NCBI GenBank assembly: GCA_014825775.1
Contig: MVAQ01000174.1
Coordinates: forward strand, 1 to 45,955
DNA from: Krasilnikovozyma curviuscula
Taxonomy: Eukaryota > Basidiomycota > Tremellomycetes > Cystofilobasidiales > Mrakiaceae
Direction of reading: 5' to 3'
DNA length: 45,955 nt
The stretch's first letter is position 1; every line of letters begins with the position of its first letter. The notes below the pieces were generated by a model that saw only the letters and a program-made list of their open reading frames with translations, had not been told where the DNA came from and searched no databases. A program made the translations under genes and the position numbers. Below are positions 22,670 to 34,164 of this stretch, in pieces.

Positions 22670-25600
22670 ATGCCCCCTTTCTCCTCTTCCTTAAAGAAAC
22701 GCTCCTCGCTAGGCACCGCACCGGGCTTTAAGCCCAACGTGAAAAATACAATAGTCAACACCAAGCAGATGGACCTTTTCTCGTTTGGAGTTACCACATC
22801 TGATACTGTTGTCGCTGAATCGGTTGTGGGTGGGGATAGGAAAGGGAAGGGGAAAGCTATTGACATGGAAGAGAAGACGAAGAAGAGGCAGCGCGTCGAG
22901 GGAGTGTCGTCAGGCGATGAATACCATGTCTCCAAAGTAAGGACGAGATCTAAGAGACCTTTGGTAAAAACCGACGATACTGCACCCTCGAAGAAGAAGA
23001 TGGCGTCCAACGTGGGAGAAGCGGCGGCGCTGATCAAAATCAACTCGCTAGAGATTACACACCCGGCGTCTCGCGAGCATGGTGTGCCTGTTATTTTGGA
23101 CAATCAGATTGATGGTGATGGTAGTGGTGGTGATGGTGCAGTTTGGAGGAATGTATTCACCGAAGAGATCGAAGCTGCCTTTGTAAGGGCGTTCGACATT
23201 ACTCGCAGTGAGTCTGCCTTCTTTCGTCCACCCTTGGTATTGTCTTTCTGATGCTGCATTTACCATTGACTATGTATTTTAGGTCCTTTAACTATCACTG
23301 GGTCTGCTGGCGTGCGAGATGTGATGGAGCCATCTTGGGGTGATGCTCAGTCTGAGAAGGAGCTAGACTCTTGCATTGGTACTTCTGTCACTTCCACGTC
23401 ACTACTCCAATGATGTTGTTGCTTATATTTAATTGTGTTTGGTTGCTTTTTATAGCTGTAGCGGGTCCCTCGAGCGTCAAAGCACCTGCGCCAGTTGTCT
23501 ATCGTACCGATGAGTACGATGAAGATGCGACAGAGGATGAAGAAGAACATGTAGACTGTCAGCTGAACACAAATGCAGCTCTGAAGTATTCATATGAAAT
23601 CTCACCTGCGAAACAGGAGTCTCAAAACCTATCGCTATCAAAACGCTCCTCAGGTCGACCGACACACAGCAGCAGTTCACAAACTCAACCATACCAGTCT
23701 CACCCATATTTCCCACTATCTTCCCCGGACCGAAGTGTTCTCAAAGAGGAAATATCCTCCGAAGCTGAAAAAAACATCCGACCATGTTCATCACAGTTTG
23801 GCCATCATCAGCCCTCACTCTCGCCGTCCCCGGAACCTGAGTCGTTCCAACCCTTCACGCCACGTACGCGCGCCCGCAATGCTCGCTTATGTGGGCTCGT
23901 CTCCGACTCACAGATGGGTGGATATAGAGGAAGGTTCGCTTTTGAGAACGAAGATGAGTTCAGAAAGAGGAGAGAGACCGGTGTCATTCCGCCTGCACCA
24001 AAACCTGCTCAGCGATCACCACCCCCTCGAATACAATCACAGCTACTCCAGCATCAGCAGATACGATCTGAATCTGCTTATCATTTGCAACCAAAAACAG
24101 CAGTGATGCAGCCTGTTCCCAACAACAAAAGATCCAGTGGGAGGTACAGCACTGCTATCCAATGGCTCACTGACGATTCAGATGAAGAATCACCCGCCGG
24201 ACGAGAAGGGGGACTGGTGAAAGGTCGAACTAAGATAAAACCCGAACCTCCGCTCATAAGTCAGTCGTCGTCGGACTTCCGCCAAGAGGATTTGATGGAC
24301 ATCGACATGGTGCCAGATTCAGAGGATGAAGAAGGCGTCGATCTCGTCAAATTCCCACCCCAGGCTTCATTCAAAACACAATCGTGCTCTCCAGTTGGTG
24401 AATTCATTCACCCCTCTATGGATAGTTCCTCAACAGAGACTCTATCGTCAAGTGGCTTTCTGCCTCCTGCTCCACGATCCAGGGTGCTCGTTCCAAATTC
24501 TCATTCTTCCTTTCCACCCTCATCAGCCGCATCAGAGGTTGCCTCGAGCCCTCTTCCGTTGCAAAGGTCATCTCTGTCCAACGTCAATACACCTCGAAAG
24601 TCGCCAGCCTCTCGTCAGCACACATGCTCGACATCGAAGCCGTCTCCGCTCAGATTACAGATCTCGCCCACAGACATTGTCTACCCAGATGAAGAATCAC
24701 AATTCTTTATTGGTGCGAACGCCGCCAGGACTCCAGAAGAAGAAGACGTCCCAGCTTATATACAGCAGGAGATGATTGTCGACGAAGCTGCTGAGCTTAT
24801 GACTCAGTTTCTCCCTCCGTCTATCGATCCTCTTCTTCGCCGTCGTCTCTCCCCGCGTAAAATCAAAGCGATCCGTGGTGGACGCTTCAACTTTCCCAAG
24901 GCGCCATCGTTGAAACCTGCAACTGAGCCCTTCCCAATTGACGATGTTGAGGCCATGGAGCGGGAGATGCTCCAATCGCTTCCGAGGGAGACGCAGGCGC
25001 AGCTGTTTGCGGATGAAGAAAGCCAGTTCTTGAGGATGGCGGAGGAAGGGGCATATTGTGATCCACGCGATAATCAAGGGGTCGTCAGCAGTCTTCCCTG
25101 CTCACCAAGGGTGGACGTGCTTGTTGAAGAAACGCAGGAGACAATGGGCGATGCTGTTCATCATGAGCGGAAGAGGTGGCAGTGTGTAGATGAAGAAGGG
25201 GAGGATGAGGAGATGTTCAGCGATTCGGACACCAGGGCGCAGCGCTTTGATGATTCGGGCTTCTGTGAAGGGAATGAGAGTTTCTTGGCTGAAACGCAGT
25301 ATCCTATCAAGGTGAGCCTCTGTCTTTAACTTCTTTTCCTTTGAGTTCTAATATGAGTTAACTCTTTCGCTCTCTTATTCCTTTAGCCTCGTCAATGGTC
25401 TCCAAATCGTCTTGCTTTTCTATCTCCCCTAAAATCCTCTTCCCAAAATCGTCAAACACAAAATAGACAAAATACACAACATCTTCCCCATCGGTCATCA
25501 TCGCCTTATCAACCACTGTCACACAAGAACATCTCAGCGGCGAACAGAAAGAAGGTTAACTTTGTCTCTCAAAAAGAAACTTACTCTCACCCACAGTACT

Positions 25601-26568
25601 CCAATCCTCGACCAGAACCATCATTAAGTAGCAGTACCGGTATTTCGTACATCAACGTCAGTGATAGCCTGGATACCCAGACGCGGTTAGAGTGGGAGGC
25701 CAACGACAGATGGGTCGAAGACCTCGTTTCTGGCTCTATGGACGATAAAACTGACTTCGTCGCGGAACAGGGTATCGACAATAGTGATGAGGCTAGTTGG
25801 GGTGATGGTACGGCTAATGATCTGGATATCAGCCTAGGTGAGACTCAGTACTTGGAGGTGAGCACTCTTATTATTTGTCTTGTTATGCTTGACCGCTGTG
25901 AAGCTCACTTGTTTATTCCCTCTCGACCGTATTTTCAGGACCGCGATAGTTATTCTGATTCTGATGAAGTCGTACCAGAAACTCAATCCGCTGAAACCCA
26001 ACTGCGATTCACTCGTCCGTCGACGCTGATGACCAATCCAGATCCATTCAGACTCAAGAAATCAACATTGGTTAGTCAGCAACCACAAACTTCTACTTCG
26101 TCACAATTCATGCCATCATTTTCTATCAACAATGATGCTTGGGTTGGTGTTCGAAATGTATCCACATCTCAGCACCAACTACAGCTATCAGCACCCACAT
26201 CCAAACCGAAACATAAACAACCCACCAACCCATCTAAACAGCCTCTGCAGAGCAATCTCTTTCAGTATGCGTTCACACATCATCAAACGCAGTCCATCTC
26301 CCAACAACAACACACAAAACAACTTTTAGAAGACGCTGAGGACGTCAATTTCTCATCAGACGTCGAGAAGGCAGAAGATGATGAAAATGACGTCGTCCCG
26401 TCCAGTCAATCCCAACTTCCTTTAGAAATGCCTTCGTACAGCTTCAGGCGTGGTGGAACATCAGAACGAGCGCTGGGTGGTGGTGGACGTCCGTCTTTGT
26501 TGAAGAGGGTCAACCCTCCGCTGTCGCACGAAGAAGTCAGGGCTTTGCCCAACAAAAGAAAGAAATGA
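22670..26568 (+). CDS. Large disordered SQ/TQ-rich protein of unknown function
   Basis: Not recognised. Exons 22670-23207, 23283-23378, 23456-25311, 25387-25857 and 25939-26568 encode 1196 aa, nearly all low complexity (Ser, Pro, Gln, Asp/Glu). The start has a basic stretch and KQMDLFSFG, close to a PCNA-interacting box (Q-x-x-L-x-x-F). Further on are basic segments such as KKRQR and RTRSKRP and a final NKRKK, suggesting nuclear location. I count close to thirty SQ/TQ dipeptides, the target type of ATM/ATR kinases. The motif E-S/T-Q-F/Y recurs at least four times (EESQFFIG, EESQFLRM, AETQYPIK, GETQYLE). One more ordered stretch (LLRRRLSPRKIKAIRGGRF through LPRETQAQLF, around 24830-25010) may be a docking element. 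A role in DNA damage response is inference from composition only. Confidence 0.75.
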
Positions 26569-27060
26569 ATAATGACTATGAAATGACGAACTGTTGTACT
26601 ATTACTCGCAATCTTAAGTTTTTACGCAGGTTATGATTTTGTAATCTGTCTCCAATGATGGTGCTAGCCGTTGTCGCACAAGCAAACTTTCCTCCAGTAT
26701 CTTCCTCGCTATGATAAACATTTCCTGACTTTCAGTCTATCCCACCTGTGTTTGGCCTTTGCGCAAACCTCAGTTCGGTGTTTGGTTTCCCTGACTGTGT
26801 CGATCAGTGGCGGCCTTTTCATGAACATGTAGGGACAGATATCTTGAGTAAGCGTCCGACTCGATCTTGCTCCTATATAAGAACCCAGCTACTCCCTCGA
26901 CTTGAAGTGCTTTTTCCTTTCTTCTCCCAAAGGAAACAACATCTTCATCTGCTTAACCAACTCAGCGCTGGCTTCCCTCTTCTCGTCCCTTTTCAAAAGG
27001 ACCGCACAATCAACTTCTTGCTCAGCACCCCGACTCATCTCCTTCTCAGCTAGACTCAAC
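26569..27060. promoter_or_regulatory. Promoter region of glutathione reductase
   Basis: 492 bp between the SQ/TQ-rich gene and the reductase ATG. It holds a TATA element (listed separately) and a pyrimidine-rich leader before the start. A canonical Yap1 site (TTAGTAA/TTACTAA) was looked for and not found. Confidence 0.5.
26874..26880 (+). promoter_or_regulatory. TATA box of glutathione reductase
   Basis: TATATAA about 180 bp upstream of the ATG, at a plausible distance for a transcription start near 26920-26980. Confidence 0.5.
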
Positions 27061-29147
27061 ATGCCCCCAATTCCAAAGGACAGTCTGCCAAAGCAGATTG
27101 AGACCATCTATGATATGCTGGTTATCGGAGGAGGTGAGAGCCACTTTGTGTGATCAATGAATCTGCTCACTGACAAATCCCGCCTGCCTCTCCGCTGCTG
27201 GTGTCGTCTTTTTCCTGTTCTGCTGGCCCTCTCTTTACTGCGATCAGGCTCTGGTGGTATGGGAGTAGCCGTGAGTGTGGAAATTGCTTGACCCGTTGTG
27301 TCAACGGTGTCCATGCTTACAAACTTACATTTTTACCCTCTTTCCCTGCAGAGACGAGCCGCTAAGTACGGTGCTAAAGTCGCTGTGATTGAAGGTCTTC
27401 CAGTACTTGGTGGAACTTGTGTTAACGTTGGATGTGTCCCAAAGAAGGTAAGCAGGTCTGTCCTCGCCTGTCAGGTTCATTGGGTCATGTCGAGCCGAAA
27501 TGACGAAACGACGCAGGACAGGATGTCTCTTACCGCTAGCGAACGTCTATGAAAACAAGATGCTGACTTCTTATCTGTGATTTCTGTCTCTAGCTCATGT
27601 GGTACACTGCCGATGTCGCCGAGAAGCTCAAGAATTCGCACGACTACGGCTTCAACGTCTCTGGCCTCGAATCAGGCCACTCCTCCAAACTCGACTTCAA
27701 TTGGAACGCTCTCAAACAGAAGAGAGATGCATACATTCACCGTCTCAATGGTATCTACGACCGTAACCTCGAGAAGGAGAAGATCGACTACTATTCCGGT
27801 TGGGCCAGCTTCACCTCAAACCCAAAGGAGCTGTTGATCAAGCCAAACGAAGTTGAAGGGAAAGAAGAGTTCAAGTTGAAGGGAGAGAAGATTGTTATTG
27901 CTGTTGGTGGTGCTCCGACTGTTCCAAAGGACATCGAAGGTGCTGAGTTCGGTATTACAAGTGACGGCTTCTTCGAGCTCGAGCACCAGCCCAAGAGGGT
28001 CGCAGTCGTTGGTGCCGGTTACATTGCTGTCGAGGTAACTAGGTTTCATTCTGTTTTGACCCTTATTTCTGTGCTGATTATTGTCGCCGTTGTCTTGTCG
28101 CGATGTAACAAGTTGGCCGGTGTCTTCCACACGCTGCAATCGGAAACCCACCTCATCATCCGACAGGATAAGTTCCTTAGAACCTTTGACTCAATCATCT
28201 CCGATACATTAATGGATCACATGGGTACGTTCCGCTTCACCGTTCGTAATATTGCTTCATGGGCCTGATATTCTTTGACTACAGACCACACCGGCCTCAA
28301 TGTCCACAAATCATCAAATGTCAAGAAAGTTGTCAAGCTCTCTTCAGGGGCGCTCGAAGTTACTCTCGACAGCGGCAAAGTGCTTGAAGTCGACTCTCTC
28401 CTCTGGGCTATTGGTCGTCACCCCTTGACCGAGCAGCTTAACGTCAAGAACCTTGGTATCGAGCTTGACAAAAAGGGAGACATTGTTGTGAATGAATATC
28501 AAGAGACCAACATTCCGGGTGTCTATGCTATCGGTGACGTTGCCGGTAAAGCGTTGTTGACGCCTGTCGCTATCGCTGCTGGAAGAAGGTTAAGCAACCG
28601 GTGAGAAGCGACAACTGTCAACCTCGTGTCCTCGTTCTGAGAATTTTAAACTGATCGAGTAATGCTTTCCTTTTCATTTTAAGACTGTTCGGTCCACCTG
28701 AATTTAAGAACGACAAGCTCTCGTACGAAAACATCCCATCCGTCATCTTCTCCCACCCAACGTCCGGCTCTGTCGGTCTCTCTGAATCTGAAGCTCGTGA
28801 GAAGTATGGCGATGACAAGATCAAGATTTATCAGACCAAATTCAACGGCATGCAGAACGCCTTCATTAGCGAGCAGGACAACAAGTCACCCACTGCACAG
28901 AAGCTCGTCTGCTTGCTTCCGGACCTGAAAATTTTGGGCGTCCATATTGTTGGTGATGGTAGTGATGAGATGATGCAGTTCATTGGTGTCGCTGTCAAGA
29001 TGGGCGCGACGAAGAAGGACTTTGATGACACTGTCGCTATCCACCCTACTGCTGCGGAGGAGTTGGTGAGTCTACTCGAAAACCATCGTGCTCAACGTGC
29101 CAGTTTCTAATATTGTTGTTTTTACATAACAGGTTACTCTGGTTTAA
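27061..29147 (+). CDS. GLR1: Glutathione reductase (NADPH)
   Basis: FAD disulfide oxidoreductase that regenerates GSH from GSSG with NADPH in cytosol and mitochondria. Eight exons: 27061-27133, 27248-27270, 27352-27447, 27594-28034, 28113-28224, 28285-28600, 28684-29065, 29133-29147 (485 aa, normal size). The FAD motif [13 protein letters not shown] is split over three exons, one of only 23 nt. The redox-active disulfide is [13 protein letters not shown]. The NADPH-binding motif is [16 protein letters not shown]. The second FAD contact is [19 protein letters not shown], and the dimer-interface catalytic His sits in AIHPTAAEE, which is followed by the last intron and only LVTLV-type residues. 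These separate it from lipoamide dehydrogenase. No mitochondrial presequence precedes the first Met. Confidence 0.96.
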
Positions 29148-29902
29148 TGATCTTCGCCCGTGCCTTGCGTTTCTCGTCGTAATTTTCTCGTAGGACGCTC
29201 AGACTATAAGAAGTAAACGATGCATATACATTTGCATGTTCCAGTTACTGGAAGATTACGAGACGCTGAGGTACAAAACATTATCTTACGCGGCAGAAAC
29301 ATGAGCTCTTTGCCGTTCCCTGACCGATGCTTGAATACTTTGATGGTGTCGTTCATGAGCAGGAATCGACTTCTTGGGATGAGGATTGAGTGGTATGATG
29401 AGGTGGAAAAGTGAACAGCTTTATTCCGTGAAATGGTGGGTTGAAGACGTTTTGTAGGGTGTCGTTCGAGTGACGATCGTTTGTTTTGAATCGCGTTCTG
29501 CTGGCTAACACGTTGATCTCCTCCTCCCCCTCCTCCTCCTCCTCAGATCCGCCAGCTCTGACTCTGCGTTTGACTACAGTCAATTCAGCAGGCATCCTGA
29601 GCTATCGAAAAGTTCAACCACCCTGTCGTCGTGGCGTAATCTCGTTTCAAGCTCACAGGATAATCGCTCGTGGTGTGCAGTGACTCGAATCCCAAACTTG
29701 CAGGTCACACATCTGATGTCGCTTGGTCTCACAGAATGAGATAGCTGATTTTATCTGCTTCTGCTTATATTGGTCACGGGCTCTTTCTGCTCTAGTTCTT
29801 ACTGGTGGAGTGGGAATAGTCTTGCTATTCTGGGACTGCTCGATTCGCTTAGCAGAAGGTGAGCATTCCGCTCGAGCTTCGTCCTGACAGTTTTTGAAAC
29901 TG
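29148..29902. other. Intergenic region between GLR1 and F-box-like paralogue B (no gene seen)
   Basis: 755 bp. It includes a CTCCTCC-rich stretch (29517-29545) that gives a spurious poly-Glu minus-strand frame. No credible gene. Presumably the GLR1 terminator and the promoter of the next gene. Confidence 0.45.
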
Positions 29903-31270
29903 ATGAGTCTGTCAATTCATCACCCTGGCTTTAGAATGGGCGTCGATTCCCTTGCATACAACAAGTCCCACCCAGCTCCCTCCCTACCTTCCTTGCCAGA
30001 CGAAATCCTCCGCCTCGTCCTCTCCCTCGCCATTGAACCATGCACATCTCCTGGTCTCAGCACTATCTTGGTCTGCAGTAGTTTCAATCGCCTTGGATTC
30101 GAGTACCTGATCAGGGACTTGGTGTTGGACAGCGTAGATGGACTAATGAATGTGCTACTATGTGAGAAACAGCTTGGCTGGGCTGGCAACTTGTTTTTGG
30201 TATTTCAGGAAATGAAGAGGTTCCAGGGGGATAGATCTAAATGGTGGGGTGAAGTTAAAGATAGGATGAAGTGGGTTAGTAGCCTTCTCCGTTGCTTAAT
30301 AGTTAAACGAGCGCAGAGCTAACGTCACTTTCTGGCAGGTCCGGTCCATCAAGACTACTTCCAACTTTGACTACTCAATCTCCACCTATCGCTACTCATC
30401 TGATGTCCATCAATCTCTCACCACCGCTGTCGGCCACTTCAAAGACTTTCTTCCAAATATCAGGTCTCTCACCATCTCTCGAATTAGTCCCGGCTTCTAC
30501 AAAGGGATGCTTGACAGCATTCCCTTCTGCATTGATGATTTCTCCGACCTCCAACGCTTCCACGTCGATACCCGCCTCAGAAATGTGGTCCAGACAATCA
30601 GCCACACCAGAAACACAATTCTCTCGGCTGCGACCTCCTTGGTTTTTGACAACACCTGGGCTGCAATGAGATTTCTTCTTGATATCAGCCGAATTGGTCT
30701 GCCTCTCCATTCTCCCCCTCCCAATCAGCCTGTCACCGAAGAGCAGACTAACTCCTGCGTTAGATCGATCACCATCCAGTCGCTTCATTGGACTCATCCG
30801 CAGCCGCAGAGGATAACGGACGACGTTCCTTTGGTTAATTCAAGTATACTTATGAATATGCTTCGAAGTTATCCGGAAGTCAAGGAGCTCATTGTGAAGA
30901 CGCTAGTATTGGGACGACGGACTGTTGGACCTGCGGGGTTGATCATTTCTAGCAGTGTGTCTTTCCGCGGTCAAGAGAAGAAGGATTATGTGGAGCTGCT
31001 CAGAGGCTTCCTTGGAGTTGATCAGAGGCTTGAAGACATCGTCAGGCTTGATGATCCAGATGTGAGTTTTACCTCCAACCATTTGGTTCTTAATTTTCAT
31101 GTCCATGCCAAAGTCTCAGCACTCACAACATCTTTCTAAAATTTAATATTCAGGCACAGAAAGCTTACAAGAGGTATCCTCACCTCCTCGTAGGAGGTGC
31201 GACGAGCGACATCGACTTCCTCGCGACAGAGAGAGATGAGGAGGAGGAGGAGGATGACTGCTTCGATTAA
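29903..31270 (+). CDS. F-box-like protein, paralogue B
   Basis: Exons 29903-30274, 30339-31061 and 31154-31270 give 403 aa; a second Met at 29936 would give 392 aa and is closer to the start of paralogue A. The motif LPDEILRLVLSL..LSTILVCSSFNRLGFEYL is a good F-box-like match. It is followed by LVLDSVDGLMNVLLCEKQ, which parallels IQLDSLDDLLNLLLCKDS in paralogue A (13862-15156). Both introns fall at the same codons in the same phase as in paralogue A. The C-terminus differs: YPHLLVGGATSDIDFLATE and an acidic run (EEEEEDD), absent from A. It probably acts as a substrate adaptor for an SCF ubiquitin ligase, by analogy only. The two copies are strongly diverged, so the duplication is old. Confidence 0.7.
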
Positions 31271-31994
31271 ATGTTTTGTCAAACGGTGGACAAGAGGGCA
31301 GCAAAACAATTGAAATATCAGACAATTGGAATATCAGATGGAGTACTAGTTTTCTACTGGCAAGCTACATGAATGGAAAATTTGTCTTGTGGGTACCAAA
31401 AGAAATCACGCAGTTGGCACGCTCTTCGATGTGCGCAAAGGCCCTTACCAGCTGAGTACCCTACACGTGTAAGGGTTCTACGTTGAAAATGTCAGCAAAT
31501 TTTCTGCTTACCGCAGTATAGTCGACCATTGCAAGCTTGCCTTTCCCGTCTTCACTTTGACTTTCCTAGATGGCGGGATGCGCTGATGACGTCTAGTTCT
31601 TGCGATACCATTTTGCGCACATTTTTAGCATTCTCAATATTTTCCTCTGCTCTTGTCAACCAGATCTGACTCTTCTCTGTAGTGTAGGCTTGTTTCTTGT
31701 TCCCTTATCTTTCAGTTAAGAACAGTCTGGGAATTAGTGGCCACTCGACCCCTCTGTTCGATTAGAGCGTTTCAGATTTCACCTGTCACGGTCCCTTGAA
31801 GCAAACTTCGACGCCCTTATTACGTCTGTTTTCCCTCCTCTAGGTGAAGGCTACTTTGTTTGTCCATGACCATCTTCCTCTGTACATAGGACTGGTTCCT
31901 TGTCAGCTTCTCATCCCCAATCCTATCAACTCCTCAACCCTATTGAACCTCCAACCCCCCATTTTCAACCCATTTTTTCTCCCTCTTTCTATCC
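31271..31994. other. Intergenic region upstream of the membrane-protein gene (no gene seen)
   Basis: 724 bp. The last 150 bp are C/T-rich (AACCTCCAACCCCCC, TTTTTTCTCCC), consistent with a promoter and leader. No supported ORF. Confidence 0.45.
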
Positions 31995-34164
31995 ATGGAT
32001 TCTTCAGCCAATGCAACAACCACAACAATAGGCCCTCTTTCGCCTCTGCACACCTTCTCGCCATGTGTTCCTTGTGATTGGACTGCAGGGTGGTCTTATG
32101 GGTGGAACAATTCGGCGGGATGGGATGGGTCGTCTGCTACGTGGGTCCAGGGGTGGCTTGTCAATGAAGCAATGGCGATGGAAGGAAGCTACTATGGTAA
32201 GTTAATGCCACTTCCTTCTCTCCTTGCATGGACTAGGAATTCTACAGCTCAACTTTTCTCCTTTCTTGCGGCGCAGGCGATCAAATCCTCTTCAACTTAC
32301 AGCCAACCAGCCTGTATAACCTCAGCATATCTCTCAATAGCACATCATCTTATTCCACATATTCTACAATTCCATCTGAAGTCTCACTCTCATCCCTGCC
32401 GTTGGGAACGCACAACGTCACCCTCACTTTCAACTCTGTCGACAGTACTCGAGCACAGGACGCTGATTCATATGTGCGCCTATTAGCTGTCGAAACAAGT
32501 GTATCAGGCGCATCTAGTCTGTTTAAAACAGTTGATAATGTTGCTTGGAACGACGGGTCTGGCGATGTCAGTCTGAGCGCTGGCTGGAATATCATCACTG
32601 CGGCTGATCAGAGTAAGTTCTCCTTAAGTGTAACATCTTCCAGTGTACCAAAAAATCTCATCAGAGAACAACTCTTCTTCTGCTTAGCATCGTATGTTGC
32701 TTCTGCGGAAGCTATACAGCCTTTCACCTCATCACTCTCGTCGAACTACAACTCTTCACTCTCACTCACATCTTATTCGGGATCATCATACCTCCTCACG
32801 TTCACCGGTACTTCACTTACCATCTATTCCCCCCTTGCGCCATCATTCGGGTCCTTTACTCCAGTCCTCGACAATGTTACTCTTCCAGCAGTCAATACCA
32901 CCTCTCCTCTACCAAACAACATCACATATCAACAGGTGGTGTACTCTGTCGGTGGTTTGGATGCTACCAAAACCCACACTTTCACCGCCGTCAATGTTGG
33001 TAACGGTGGAGGTAACTTTGGTCTGGATTTTTATGTCGTCGGATCAGCGACCAGTAATGGCTCAGCCACTGTCGTTGCAACCACATCTTCGTCTTCTACG
33101 TCAACATCAACACTACCATCCTCATCATCTTCGGTAGCTGCTACCACTACTTCTTCATCTTCAGGGTCATCCAACATCGGTATCGCCGTGGGTTGTGCGG
33201 TCGGTGGGCTGGCGTTCATAGGTCTGATCCTTCTTGGCATCCTCAAGCTCGTCCAACGCCGCCGAGCAAAGAAGCTACCCCTCCAATCACCTTACACACT
33301 GTACAGCGCCGGTATGGCAGGTGGAAAAGGTGGAGGGTATGGCGGTAGCGAGAAGTTCATTCCCCTCCAGAACTCGTCGTCGAAGCCGTCCCGCGCTGCT
33401 GGGAGTGTTGGGGTGTCGAAGCTAAAAATCTCTCCTCCACTACCAGTGGTAACTCTTGGCTCTCAGAGTGTGACTACTACGCCTATGGGTCTCAGCGGGT
33501 TCGGCAGCAACCATGGCGATGTGAATGAGACGGGTTCAACCAACAACCTCCTCCCCCATTCACACTCTGCCAACACCCTCCGCTCGAACCCCTTCTCAGA
33601 GGAACAGAACGAGTTTGAGGACCTGAGTGCAGTTAAGAGCGACGACTTACAGCACTTTGACATCGTGCAGCCTGCTGCCGCGGAGGTTGCACGACCCAAT
33701 GCAAGGAGGAGCAGCGGCCTCGCTGGTAGTGCCAGCATGTTGGGCGTCCCGGGTATCACGAAGGAAGAGGCCAGGAGTTCAGTGGGAAGCTTTTATTCTC
33801 AAGGTGGGGATTCTCGTGAGTCTGAAATCTTGACGTTCTCATTTATAAATCGTAATCAGAAAGCTGATTTGGGTTGCGGCCGCACTAGTTGTGTCACCTA
33901 CACCGGTCACAAGTCAGTTTGGACTTGAGCCATATGAAGATGCTGATGAGGATGAGATGACGGGTGGGAACACGACGCCTAGAGACTCGTACATTGTCGG
34001 TTGGAATCCTCATCAGAGGAAGAGTGTCGCTGGGGAGATTGGTGGGTATCAGTTTAAAATACCTTGCGCACCTAATGACTAATTGCTTTGATCTTCTGTT
34101 TCCGTTGTTCTCTGACTTAGTCATGGATCCAACTTCTCGGCCACCACGTACAAACCGCTTCTAG
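31995..34164 (+). CDS. Single-pass membrane protein with beta-sandwich-like ectodomain
   Basis: Not assigned to a named family with certainty. Exons 31995-32196, 32277-32612, 32688-33815, 33889-34041 and 34121-34164 encode 620 aa. Residues 1-310 look like two beta-rich modules; the second (SSYLLTFTGTSLTIYSP .. VYSVGGLDATKTHTFTAVN .. GLDFYVV) resembles the galactose-binding-like ectodomain common in basidiomycete membrane proteins. Many NxS/T sites are present. A Ser/Thr-rich stalk (about 315-340) leads to one membrane helix (IGIAVGCAVGGLAFIGLILL, about 342-365), then basic stop-transfer residues QRRRAKK and a disordered cytoplasmic tail of about 250 residues. No classical signal peptide precedes the ectodomain: the N-terminus starts MDSSANATTTT, and only the helix itself could direct insertion. 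A cell-surface sensor or adhesion role is inference. Confidence 0.75.

Noticed and set aside
29353..29595. Minus-strand frame with a poly-Glu run
   Set aside because: It comes from a CTCCTCC repeat in the spacer downstream of glutathione reductase; no other coding evidence.
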